Shown piece after piece: positions 56,082 through 64,000 of a stretch of 64,000 nucleotides of DNA. Numbering within the stretch: position 1 is the first letter of the stretch; each line of letters starts with the position of its first letter. Both the position numbers and the translations under genes were made by a program. Under the pieces are notes generated by a model. That model saw nothing but the letters and a program-made list of their open reading frames with translations. It did not search any database and had not been told where the DNA came from. The stretch comes from JAGWAJ01 sp965215155 (GTDB lineage Bacteria; Acidobacteriota; Vicinamibacteria; Vicinamibacterales; UBA8438), in contig CBDCCY010000004.1 of NCBI GenBank assembly GCA_965215155.1, positions 3,720,001-3,784,000 of the forward strand. Reading direction: 5' to 3'.

Positions 56082-57605
56082 TCATCGCCAGTCGGCGCTC
56101 CTGTACTGCAGGGCCTCGGCGACGTGCGGCGCCCCTATCCGATCCGCGGCGTCGAGGTCCGCGACGGTGCGTGCGACCCGCAGTACGCGATCATAGCCGC
56201 GGGCGCTGAGCGCCAGGCGTCCGGCGGCGGCGGCGAGGAGCCGGAACGCGTCCGGTTCGGGCCGGCAGTGCCGGCGGAGCGCGCGCCCCGACAGGTCGGC
56301 GTTGAGGAGCGGCGGCCGGTTGGCGAACCGGTTCGCCTGCCGCCGGCGCGCGGCTTCCACCCGGATCCGGACCACGGCCGATCCTTCGCCGGACGGCGCC
56401 GCGGCCAGCTCGTCCAGCCGGAGGGCGGGAACGTCGACCACGATGTCGACGCGATCGAGGAGCGGGGCGGACATCCGGCTCCGGTAGCGCTGGAGTTGCC
56501 GCGGCGTGCAGCGGCACGGGCGCCGGCCGTCGCCGGAATGCCCGCAGGGGCAGGGGTTCGTCGCGGCGACCAGCATCAGCCGGGCGGGGAATTCGACGCT
56601 CCGCGCCGCCCGGGCCACGCGAACGACGCCCTCCTCGAGGGGCTCGCGCAGCGCGTCGAGGGCTCGCCGATCGAATTCGAGCAACTCGTCGAGGAAGAGC
56701 ACGCCGTTGTGAGCGAGGCTGGCTTCGCTGGGCCGGGGGTCGCGCCCGCCGCCGACCAGCGCCACGTCCGAGATCGTGTGATGCGGCGCCCGAAGGGGCC
56801 GGGACGTCAGGAGCCGGGTCGGGAAGGCCAGCAGGCCGGCGACCGAATGGACGGCAGTCGTCTCGACGGCTTCTTCGAAGCTGGGCGGCGGCAGCAGACC
56901 CGGCAGGCGCCTCGCAAGCAGGGTCTTGCCGGCGCCGGGCGGTCCGACGAGGAGGACGTGGTGCCGGCCCGCTGCGGCGATCTCCAACGCCCGGCGCGCC
57001 ACGGCGTGCCCCTTGATGTCGGCGAGGTCCGGAGCGTCCTTGGCCGGCGCGCGGCCGCCGCCGGCTCGTGCCGCCGGCGGCGCATCGCGGACCGGCGCCC
57101 TGCCGGTGAGCACCTCGATCGCGTCCGCGAGGGTGTCCACCGGGACCAGCGGCAGGTCCGCTACCGCGGCCGCCTCGCCGGCGTTCGAGGCGGGCAGCAC
57201 CAGACGCCGGCCGCCGCGTCGCGCCGCCAGCGCCACCGGCAGCACGCCGGGCGTCGCCTGAACCGCCCCGTCGAGGGAGAGTTCGCCCACGACGAGCGTG
57301 TCCGCAAGGCAGTCGGGCGGCACGTGGCCGGCCGCGGCGAGCACGCCGATGGCAATCGGAAGATCGAACGCCGTGCCGCGCTTCCGGACGTCCGCCGGGG
57401 CGAGGTTCACGGTGACACGGTGATCCGGAAACGTCAGCCCCGAGTTGCGGATGGCGCCGCGCACGCGGTCGCGGCTCTCGCGGACGGTCGAGTCCGGCAG
57501 GCCGACCAGGACGAACGTGGGCAGGCCGTACGAGACGTCGACCTCCACCTGCACCTCCGTCGCGTCGACGCCCACGATCGTGGCCGAGCGCACGTGAGCA
57601 AGCAC
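56082..57605 (-). CDS. YifB/ComM family Mg-chelatase-like ATPase
   Basis: 507-aa AAA+ protein. N-terminal ChlI-like domain with the Lon-protease fold (RSATIVGVDATEVQVEVDVSYGLPTFVLVGLPDSTVRES), Walker A LLVGPPGAGKTLLARRLPGLLP (about residues 220-241), Walker B GVLFLDELLEF, and Cys cluster NPCPCGHSGDGRRPCRCT. ComM helicases promote branch migration in natural transformation; with comEA-like and pilin genes in this window, competence is plausible. Start 57605. Confidence 0.94.
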   Translation of the reverse strand: MLAHVRSATIVGVDATEVQVEVDVSYGLPTFVLVGLPDSTVRESRDRVRGAIRNSGLTFPDHRVTVNLAPADVRKRGTAFDLPIAIGVLAAAGHVPPDCLADTLVVGELSLDGAVQATPGVLPVALAARRGGRRLVLPASNAGEAAAVADLPLVPVDTLADAIEVLTGRAPVRDAPPAARAGGGRAPAKDAPDLADIKGHAVARRALEIAAAGRHHVLLVGPPGAGKTLLARRLPGLLPPPSFEEAVETTAVHSVAGLLAFPTRLLTSRPLRAPHHTISDVALVGGGRDPRPSEASLAHNGVLFLDELLEFDRRALDALREPLEEGVVRVARAARSVEFPARLMLVAATNPCPCGHSGDGRRPCRCTPRQLQRYRSRMSAPLLDRVDIVVDVPALRLDELAAAPSGEGSAVVRIRVEAARRRQANRFANRPPLLNADLSGRALRRHCRPEPDAFRLLAAAAGRLALSARGYDRVLRVARTVADLDAADRIGAPHVAEALQYRSADWR

Positions 57606-57805
57606 GGCGCTACGCGCAGCAAGGAACGCGCCACCGGCAGGCGGAGCGCCGCGGACGCGGCAGCGTGCGGGCCAGGCCGCGCCGGGGCGCAGGAAGTGCG
57701 ACTGCCCGGCGGTGGGCGCGGTGCGGAATCCGCGCCCGTCCCGGCCTGCGCCGGCGGCCGCGTCGACCGCGTATGATCGAGTCCGGTCGGAGGGACGCGG
57801 GCTGC

Positions 57806-58483
57806 ATGCGGCTGTCGGTCATCATTCCGGTCTTCAACGAGCGCGCGACCATCCACGAGTTGCTGCGGCGCGTCGCCGCCGTCGATCTGGAAAAGGAAGT
57901 CGTGGTCGTCGACGACGGCTCGACGGATGGCACGCGGGACGTCCTGGCGCGGCTCGGCGACGCAGGTCCGAACGTAATCCTGCACGAGGCCAATCAGGGC
58001 AAGGGAGCCGCCATCCGGACCGGGCTGCAGCACGTGACCGGCGATTTCGTGCTGGTGCAGGACGCCGATCTGGAGTATGACCCGGCCGACTACCATCGGC
58101 TGCTCCGGACGCGGGAAGAACGGGGCGCGGACGCGGTCTACGGGTCGCGATTCGCCGGCGGCCGCCCGGAGATGACGCTGAGCCACCGCATCGGCAACCA
58201 GTTGCTGACGGGCATCACCAACGCGCTGTTCGGGTCCGCCCTGACCGACATGGAAACCTGCTACAAGCTGGTTCGCAGGCGGGTGCTCGCCGACATCGGG
58301 ATCACCGCGAACGGCTTCAGCGTCGAGCCGGAGATCACCGCGAAGCTCCTGCGGAGGGGCATCGCCATACACGAGGTCCCGATCGCGTACGTGGGGCGGA
58401 GCTTCGCCGAAGGCAAGAAGATCTCGTGGAGGGACTTCCTGGCTGCGGTCTGGACGCTCCTGAAGCTCCGCGTGACGGGGTGA
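57806..58483 (+). CDS. Family 2 glycosyltransferase (DPM1-like)
   Basis: 225-aa cytoplasmic GT-A enzyme. LSVIIPVFNERATIHELL, VVVDDGSTDGTRDVL and the DXD-like VQDADLEYDPADYH are family marks, as are GSRFAGGRPEM and GFSVEPEITAKLLRRGIAIHEVPI. Probably moves a sugar to a polyprenyl phosphate (dolichol-phosphate mannose synthase type). No membrane helix. It converges on the aldehyde dehydrogenase gene, 32 bases away. Confidence 0.92.
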   Translation: MRLSVIIPVFNERATIHELLRRVAAVDLEKEVVVVDDGSTDGTRDVLARLGDAGPNVILHEANQGKGAAIRTGLQHVTGDFVLVQDADLEYDPADYHRLLRTREERGADAVYGSRFAGGRPEMTLSHRIGNQLLTGITNALFGSALTDMETCYKLVRRRVLADIGITANGFSVEPEITAKLLRRGIAIHEVPIAYVGRSFAEGKKISWRDFLAAVWTLLKLRVTG

Positions 58484-58515
58484 GGTGCCCGGCGGCAGGC
58501 GCCGGTCCGCCAGCC

Positions 58516-60267
58516 TCAACCGGCGCCGCGGTCCACCTCGAGGAGAATGTCGCGCCCCGCGGCGAGGTCCCTCGCCGCAGGCGTGACGATGGTTCGCCGG
58601 TCGATCCGGATCGGGCGTCCGGCGTCGAGCGCGCCGCGGACGTCCGCCTCGCACACGAACCCCGCCGGTTCCGGGGGACGGGGCGGCTCGGGACGAGCCG
58701 CGGGCACGGGAGGTGAGACGCGGCCGGGCGCCTCCGCCTCCACGGCGCCGCCCGACTCGCCGCTGCCGCCGCTCGCGGCGCCGGCCCCGAGGAATCCGTC
58801 GATCCGCGCCGCGACCCTGGACGGGTCGAGCCCCGGGGGCCTCGCGGTGCGAGCCGCCGCGGCCGGCCGGGAGACGGCGGATCGTCCCTCACGGGTCGGG
58901 GCCGGCCGCAACCCGTGGGCCAGGCGCTTGACGTTCAGCAGGTGCCTCGGCGAGATGTTGTCGGACGTGATGTTGCCGCCCAGACCTCCGCAGCCGAGGG
59001 TCAGCGCCGGGTCGAGGCCGGTCGTCAGTCCGATGGAACCGTGCGTGGTCGGGGTATTGACCACGATGCGGAACGCCGGTTTCTGCAACCCGAACTCGAG
59101 GATCACGGCGTCGTTCCGCGAATGGATGGCCATGGTATGGCCCACGCCGCCATAGCCGAGGATCTCCCTGCACCGCTCGCAGCCCGCACGCCAGTCGGCG
59201 ACCTCGTAGTAGGCGAGCACGGGGCAGAGCTTCTCCATCGAGAGGGGATGGTCGCGGCCGACGCCCGTGAGGGGGGCGATGAGCACGCGCGTCTCCGGTG
59301 GCACGTCGATGCCCGCACGGCGTGCGACATCGACCGCGGACCGGCCGACGAGGTCGGGATGGGGCAGCCGCTGCGGGGTCACGAGGGCCGCCGCCACCGC
59401 GGCGCGCTCCGCCGCGTTCAGAAAGTGCCCGCCGTTCGCCCGGAACGCGCGCCGGACCTGCTCGGCGATTGCCGCATCCACAATCACCGCGTTCTCGGCC
59501 GAGCAGAGCAGGCCATTGTCGAAGGTCTTGCCGGTGATGATGTCTCGCACGGCCTTCACGACATCCGCGGACCGCTCGATGTACGCGGGCGCGTTCCCCG
59601 GTCCGACCCCGTACGCCGGCTTGCCCGCCGAGTACGCCGCGCGGACCAGCCCGAGACCCCCGGTCGCGAGGATGACGGCGATCTCGCGGCGGCGCATGAG
59701 CGCCTGCGTGCCGGCCACGGTGACCGTCGCCAGCCACGAGACGGCGCCGTCGGGCGCGCCGGCGTCCCGCGCCGCCGCCGCGAGGATCTCGGCCGTGCGG
59801 GTGATGCAGCCCTGGGCGGCCGGATGCGGGCTCAGCACGATTGCGCACCGTGCCTTGAGGGCGATCAAGAGCTTGTAGATGGTGGTGGACGTCGGGTTGG
59901 TCGACGGCACGATCGCCGCCACCGGGCCGAAGGGCTCGGCGATCTCGACGACGCGGCGGTCCTCCTGGCGGGCGATCACGCCGACCGTCGCCATCGGCCG
60001 GATGAAGGCATGAACGTTGCGGGCGGCGAACAGGTTCTTCCGGACCTTGTCCGCCGCGACACCGTAACCGGTCTCGTCGACGGCAGCCCGGGCGAGATCC
60101 TCGGCATGCCGTTCGGCCGCCCCGGCCATCGCGTCGACGATGTCGTCCGTCCGGGCCTGCGAGAGTTCCCCGAGGCGGCGCTGGGCGTCCGCAGCGCGCA
60201 CCGCCTGCCGGGCCGCATCCTCCACGGAGCGAGTGTCGCGGTCCGGGCTCTCCGTTGCGTCGGCCAT
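58516..60267 (-). CDS. CoA-acylating aldehyde dehydrogenase, microcompartment type
   Basis: 583-aa EutE/PduP-AdhE-type enzyme turning aldehyde + CoA into acyl-CoA with NAD. NPTSTTIYKLLIALK and the nucleophile in FDNGLLCSAENAVIVD are present. After the normal end (about residue 470) is an acidic, Pro-rich linker and a 45-residue C-terminal unit (VCEADVRGALDAGRPI, RRTIVTPAARDLAAG) that resembles tails seen on microcompartment-linked proteins and may direct it into the shell. Start at 60267. It lies 37 bases after the shell-protein gene. Confidence 0.9.
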   Translation of the reverse strand: MADATESPDRDTRSVEDAARQAVRAADAQRRLGELSQARTDDIVDAMAGAAERHAEDLARAAVDETGYGVAADKVRKNLFAARNVHAFIRPMATVGVIARQEDRRVVEIAEPFGPVAAIVPSTNPTSTTIYKLLIALKARCAIVLSPHPAAQGCITRTAEILAAAARDAGAPDGAVSWLATVTVAGTQALMRRREIAVILATGGLGLVRAAYSAGKPAYGVGPGNAPAYIERSADVVKAVRDIITGKTFDNGLLCSAENAVIVDAAIAEQVRRAFRANGGHFLNAAERAAVAAALVTPQRLPHPDLVGRSAVDVARRAGIDVPPETRVLIAPLTGVGRDHPLSMEKLCPVLAYYEVADWRAGCERCREILGYGGVGHTMAIHSRNDAVILEFGLQKPAFRIVVNTPTTHGSIGLTTGLDPALTLGCGGLGGNITSDNISPRHLLNVKRLAHGLRPAPTREGRSAVSRPAAAARTARPPGLDPSRVAARIDGFLGAGAASGGSGESGGAVEAEAPGRVSPPVPAARPEPPRPPEPAGFVCEADVRGALDAGRPIRIDRRTIVTPAARDLAAGRDILLEVDRGAG

Positions 60268-60304
60268 GGAGCGGTGGTGCCGCGCGAGGCTGCGCCGGCC
60301 GGGC

Positions 60305-60595
60305 TCAGCCCTGAGGCGCCTTGGCGTCGGGCAGCAGCGACTCGACCTCGTCGTGCGGCCGCGGTATGACGTGCACGGACACGAGCTCCCCGACGCGCCG
60401 CGCCGCCGCGGCCCCGGCGTCGGTCGCCGCCTTGACGGCGCCCACGTCACCGCGCACGAGCACCGTCACGAAGCCCGCGCCGATGTACTCCTTGCCGACG
60501 AGCACGACGTTGGCCGCCTTCACCATCGCGTCGGCGGCTTCTATCGAGCCCACCAGACCCTTCGTTTCGACGAGGCCGAGCGCTTCGCGGGACAT
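60305..60595 (-). CDS. Bacterial microcompartment shell protein (BMC-H)
   Basis: 96-aa single BMC domain. REALGLVETKGLVGSIEAADAMVKAANVVLVGKEYIGAGFVTVLVRGDVGAVKAATDAGAAAARRVGELVSVHVIPRP-type pattern (start 60595, key residues conserved) identifies a hexamer-forming PduA/EutM/CcmK-like protein. First gene of a two-gene unit with the aldehyde dehydrogenase. Confidence 0.95.
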   Translation of the reverse strand: MSREALGLVETKGLVGSIEAADAMVKAANVVLVGKEYIGAGFVTVLVRGDVGAVKAATDAGAAAARRVGELVSVHVIPRPHDEVESLLPDAKAPQG

Positions 60596-60684
60596 TGGAG
60601 ATTGCAGTTCCTGCCCGGCGCTGCCGTCGGCTGGTACAGCGCCCGGCGTGCGCGCGTGCGCGCAAACCACAGTACTATAAGGAC

Positions 60685-61602
60685 ATGACTCCAGCAACCG
60701 CGGCCGTCCGCCGCGGCAGCTCGGCCGGCCCCTGGCGCGTACGCGGTTTCGTCTCCCTGGTTCCCGTCGTTCTTGCGGCCTTGGCGCTGCCCGCAGCGTG
60801 CGCCGCGCCCCCGGCCCCGGTTGCGACGCCTACCCTGGGCATGAACAGGTACTCCGTGCCGCTCGGCGGTCCGCTCGAGCTCACCATACGGTTCGACGCC
60901 GCCCGCGACCTGGCGCCTATCACCGAGGATTTCCGCGTGCTTCTCCATTTCCTCGACCGGGGCGGCGCGCTGCTATGGGCGGACGACCACGAGCCGCCCC
61001 GTCCGCTGGCCGAATGGCAACCGGGCGAGCGTATCGAGTACACGCGCCGGGCCGTCGTCCCGATGTACCCCTACATCGGCGAGGCTACGGTCGCTCTCGG
61101 TCTCTACTCGGCGGGCACCGGGGAGCGCCTGCCGCTCGCGGGCGTGGACCTCGGCGACCGCACGTATCAGGTGGCTACCATCACGCTGGAGCCGCAGCCG
61201 GAGTCTGCGTTCCTGGCATACGGGGATGGCTGGTTCCAGGCGGAGGTCGCGGGGGAGACGAGCTGGCGCTGGACCACCGGCAGGGCGGTCGTCAGCTTCC
61301 GCAACCCGCGGGCGGACGTGGCGCTCGCGATGGAGCTCGCCGGGCGGGCCGCCAGCGGCGAAGAGCGGCAGCGCGTGTCGCTGGAGATCGACGAGCGAAC
61401 CGTGCATCGGTTCGCGCTGGAGGAAGGGGGGCGAACGATGCTGCGGCGGCGCCTGCGCGCCGAAGAGCTCGGGGCGGACGAAGTCGTGCAGCTGACGCTG
61501 CGCGTCGACCCGACGTTCGTACCTGCCGAGCGCGACACCGCCTCGACCGACACCCGTGAGCTGGGGGTCCGGGTGTTCTATCTGTTCGTGGAACCGCTCT
61601 GA
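60685..61602 (+). CDS. Secreted protein of unknown function
   Basis: 305-aa protein. Hydrophobic signal segment (FVSLVPVVLAALALPAACAA, about residues 22-41) with a Cys that could be lipidated, though the preceding Pro makes a weak lipobox. The rest is beta-rich and acidic-neutral: RVLLHFLDRGGALLWADDHEPP and FRNPRADVALAMELAG. I recognise no family. ATG at 60685; ACTATAAG lies 12 bases before it. It heads a group with GspF and GspE on the same strand and may act in that secretion system. Confidence 0.7.
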   Translation: MTPATAAVRRGSSAGPWRVRGFVSLVPVVLAALALPAACAAPPAPVATPTLGMNRYSVPLGGPLELTIRFDAARDLAPITEDFRVLLHFLDRGGALLWADDHEPPRPLAEWQPGERIEYTRRAVVPMYPYIGEATVALGLYSAGTGERLPLAGVDLGDRTYQVATITLEPQPESAFLAYGDGWFQAEVAGETSWRWTTGRAVVSFRNPRADVALAMELAGRAASGEERQRVSLEIDERTVHRFALEEGGRTMLRRRLRAEELGADEVVQLTLRVDPTFVPAERDTASTDTRELGVRVFYLFVEPL

Positions 61603-61636
61603 GCGAGCGCACCCCCGGCGTCTGGCCGTCGCGACC

Positions 61637-62845
61637 ATGCAGTTTCGCTGCCGACTGGGCACCGACACCGGCGAGATCCTCGAAGGGATCTACACGGCCG
61701 AGACGGAGGCGAAGCTGCGGCGGGACCTCGAGGACAAGGGCCTGTGCGTCCTCTCGATGCGGCGGCGGGGGGTGTCGGGGTTGCCCGCCCTCTCGCGGCC
61801 GCGCCGGCGGCGGGTGGCGTCCCGGGAGTTCCTCGTCTTCAACCAGGAGCTGGCCGCCCTGCTGCGGGCCGGCATACCCCTGGTCCAGTCGCTCGACATC
61901 GTGCGCCAGCGCGCCGAGCACCCCGTCCTCAAGGCGGTACTCGACGACGTGTACGAGCGGGTGCGGAGCGGGGCGGCGCTGTCGGCTGCCTTCGAGGCGC
62001 AGGGCGACCTGTTCCCGGGCGTGTACACGGCATCCGTCCTGGCCGGTGAGAAGAGCGGAGGCCTCGAGGAGGTGCTGCGGCGCTACATCGCGTATTCGCG
62101 CGTCATCAGCGGAGTCCGCCGCCGGACGATCTCCGCGCTCGTCTATCCGGGCATCCTGCTCCTGCTCTCCATCGTCGTCGTCGCGGTCATCGTGCTGCAG
62201 GTCGTGCCCGAGTTCGGCGACTTCTACGCGGGGATGGGCGCCGAGTTGCCTCTCGCGACGCGCGTCCTGATGGGCGTCTCGACCGCCCTGCGCGAGTCCT
62301 GGCTGCTGGCCCTCGCGGGCTCGGCGGCCGCCGGGGGCGCTCTCTGGCGCTGGCTCGCGCTCCCGGGCCGGCGGGCCCTGCTCGACCGGTGGCTCCTGCG
62401 TGCGCCCGCCGCCGGCTCCCTCGCCCGCAAGTTCGCCACCTCGCAGCTCGCCCGGACCCTGGCGACACTGCTCGGGGGCGGGATCCCGCTCGTGGCGGCC
62501 CTCGACGTCGCCGCCCGATCGATCGGCAACCGGCATGTGGCGGAGCAGGTGGCGGAGGTGTCACGGGAGGTTCGCGAGGGGCGGGCCCTGGCGGACGCGA
62601 TGGCCGCGCGGGGGGTGTTTCCGCCGGTCGCCGTGCGCATGGTGGAGGTCGGCGAGTCGAGCGGGGCGCTCCAGGAGATGCTGAACAGCACCGCAGACTT
62701 CTTCGACGAGGAGATCGAGACCATCCTGTCCCGCTTCATGACGCTCATCGAGCCCGTCCTGCTCGTGGTCATGGGCGTGGTGATAGCGGCCCTGCTCCTG
62801 GCGCTCTACTGGCCGCTGCTGCAACTGGGGAGCGTCGTGCAATGA
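61637..62845 (+). CDS. Type II secretion / pilus inner-membrane protein GspF (PilC family)
   Basis: 402-aa platform protein. Two GspF domains: about residues 66-190 (FNQELAALLRAGIPLVQSLDIVR, VLAGEKSGGLEEVLRRY) and about 270-395 (LARTLATLLGGGIPLVAALDVAAR, MVEVGESSGALQEMLN). Three membrane helices near 170-195, 215-240 and 370-395. It overlaps gspE by four bases (ATGA), so the two are coupled. Whether it serves a T2SS or type IV pilus cannot be told. Confidence 0.93.
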   Translation: MQFRCRLGTDTGEILEGIYTAETEAKLRRDLEDKGLCVLSMRRRGVSGLPALSRPRRRRVASREFLVFNQELAALLRAGIPLVQSLDIVRQRAEHPVLKAVLDDVYERVRSGAALSAAFEAQGDLFPGVYTASVLAGEKSGGLEEVLRRYIAYSRVISGVRRRTISALVYPGILLLLSIVVVAVIVLQVVPEFGDFYAGMGAELPLATRVLMGVSTALRESWLLALAGSAAAGGALWRWLALPGRRALLDRWLLRAPAAGSLARKFATSQLARTLATLLGGGIPLVAALDVAARSIGNRHVAEQVAEVSREVREGRALADAMAARGVFPPVAVRMVEVGESSGALQEMLNSTADFFDEEIETILSRFMTLIEPVLLVVMGVVIAALLLALYWPLLQLGSVVQ

Positions 62846-64000
62846 GCCGGGCGGGGACGGGCGCTGCGCCTCGGAGCGGACCGGAGGCCGCGGGGGCGGC
62901 GCCGGGCGCGCGGGAGGCCCGGGCGGGGGCCGACGCGGCGGCGGGCGCGGCGGTCGAGGTCGAGCGGGCTCGGGAGCTCGCAGAGCGCTACCGCCTCGAC
63001 TACGTCGACCTGACGCGCTTTCGCATCGATCAGGATCTGCTGCGGACCATCCCGGCCGACCTGATGCTGCGTTACGGCTTCGTACCCTGCCGGCGGGACG
63101 GGGACGCGCTCGTCATTGCGGTCTCGGACCCCACGGATCTGCCGCGGATCGACGAGCTCTCGCTCCTCCTCGGGTCCCCGATCACCGCGACCGTGGGCAC
63201 GCCGTCCGCGATTACCTCGATCCTGACGCGCAGCGAAGGCTCGCAACGGGTGCTCGACGAGGCGACCGAGGGCTTCGCCCTGCAACTGTTGCGCGAGGAC
63301 GAGGGGGCCGACGACAGCCTGACGGTGGAACGTCTCACGGCGGACGTCAGCCCGGTCATCCGACTCGTCAACTCGATGATCTACACGGCGATCCAGCGCC
63401 GGGCGAGCGACATCCACGTCGAGACGCAGGACGACGCCGTGCACGTGAAGTACCGCATCGACGGCGTCCTGCAGGCCGCCATGCAACCCATCGACCGGCA
63501 GCACCAGGGTGCGGTGCTGTCGCGCATCAAGGTCATGGCGGAGCTCGACATCGCCGAGAAACGGGTCCCGCAGGACGGTCGCTTCCGGTTGCGCATGCCC
63601 GGCAAGACGGTCGACTTCCGCGTATCGATCATGCCCAGCGTGCATGGCGAGGACGCCGTGATTCGCATCCTCGACAAGCAGTCGATCAGTGAGCAGTTCA
63701 GCGAACTCACGCTCGACATCGTGGGCTTCGGGGAGGACGAGCTGCGCCGCTTCCGGCGCTACATCGGCGAGCCGTACGGAATGGTCCTGGTGACCGGGCC
63801 GACCGGGAGCGGGAAGACGACCACGCTGTACGCGGCGCTGTCGGAGATCAACTCGCCGGAGGACAAGATCGTCACCATCGAGGATCCGGTGGAGTACCAG
63901 TTGAAGGGGGTCACGCAGATTCCCATCAACGAGCGCAAGGGACTCACCTTCGCGCGCGGGTTGCGCTCCATCCTGCGCCACGATCCCGACAAGATCATGG
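62842..64000 (+). CDS. GspE/PilB secretion ATPase (partial)
   Basis: Motor ATPase for pseudopilus or pilus assembly, cut by the window end. An Ala/Gly-rich N-terminus is followed by the N1 domain (YRLDYVDLTRFRIDQDLL, IPADLMLRYGFVPCRRDGDAL) and the ATPase core (VIRLVNSMIYTAIQRRASDIHVE, VPQDGRFRLR, Walker A VTGPTGSGKTTTLYAAL near residue 320, IEDPVEYQLKGVTQIPIN). ATG at 62842. Confidence 0.95.
   Translation, partial: MSRAGTGAAPRSGPEAAGAAPGAREARAGADAAAGAAVEVERARELAERYRLDYVDLTRFRIDQDLLRTIPADLMLRYGFVPCRRDGDALVIAVSDPTDLPRIDELSLLLGSPITATVGTPSAITSILTRSEGSQRVLDEATEGFALQLLREDEGADDSLTVERLTADVSPVIRLVNSMIYTAIQRRASDIHVETQDDAVHVKYRIDGVLQAAMQPIDRQHQGAVLSRIKVMAELDIAEKRVPQDGRFRLRMPGKTVDFRVSIMPSVHGEDAVIRILDKQSISEQFSELTLDIVGFGEDELRRFRRYIGEPYGMVLVTGPTGSGKTTTLYAALSEINSPEDKIVTIEDPVEYQLKGVTQIPINERKGLTFARGLRSILRHDPDKIM

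Overview
This 64 kb window is a high-GC bacterial chromosome segment with dense, mostly housekeeping gene content and a few accessory patches. No ribosomal RNA is present, so taxonomy is inferred. The multiheme-cytochrome-linked bc complex, TAL-PGI-type glucose-6-phosphate isomerase, DUF2007-RNase III fusion, M2-peptidase relative and overall gene style would fit an Acidobacteriota lineage (Vicinamibacteria-like), but this is not proven.

Layout. 1-4440: split cytochrome b (N-half cut by the window edge, then C-half) and an eight-haem cytochrome c, a quinol:cytochrome c oxidoreductase operon. 4488-9493: minus-strand nicotinamidase, ApbE flavin transferase and a beta-hydroxyacid dehydrogenase, then an acyl-CoA dehydrogenase. 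9590-11445: P-II protein plus ammonium transporter. 11521-14744: tartrate/isopropylmalate-type dehydrogenase, CaiB CoA-transferase and divergent enoyl-CoA hydratase. 14905-20841: PGI, an ABC exporter whose permease is frameshifted, and a Tat-type epoxide hydrolase. 21030-28442: initiator tRNA, CutA, DUF368 lipid-carrier translocase, HAMP-SpoIIE phosphatase, RNase III fusion, an AAA-type ATPase with an altered P-loop, and PurA. 28481-35343: a second ABC exporter, a catalytically degenerate ACE-like (M2) protein, TVP38/DedA-like protein, cupin and lactate permease. 35688-41520: a Rieske protein, then an accessory patch with a complete IS630-type element, ComEA-like and PilZ proteins, a GspH relic, and an enhancer-binding-protein-like ATPase cut by a complete ISL3-type element. 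41743-46239: gcvTHP. 46369-57605: GspH pseudopilin, class-IV aminotransferase, NnrDE, TsaE, GuaB, SecA, M23 peptidase and ComM-like ATPase. 57806-64000: glycosyltransferase, a two-gene bacterial-microcompartment pair (acylating aldehyde dehydrogenase plus shell protein), then secreted protein-GspF-GspE running off the end.

The strongest signal outside the genes is a dispersed family of about 80-105 bp palindromic elements, in at least eight places, mostly directly against stop codons (comEA, gspH, gcvH, M23 peptidase). They look like mobile or propagated REP-like terminators. A second, longer non-coding repeat (about 235 bp) precedes both comEA and gspH, and a gspH deletion relic sits near the comEA copy.

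The most interesting protein-level observations are the pseudo-ACE with zinc ligands lost, the RNase III carrying an N-terminal DUF2007 domain, the minimal microcompartment locus, the octahaem cytochrome with a coiled-coil stalk, and the regulator that can be rebuilt exactly by removing one insertion sequence.
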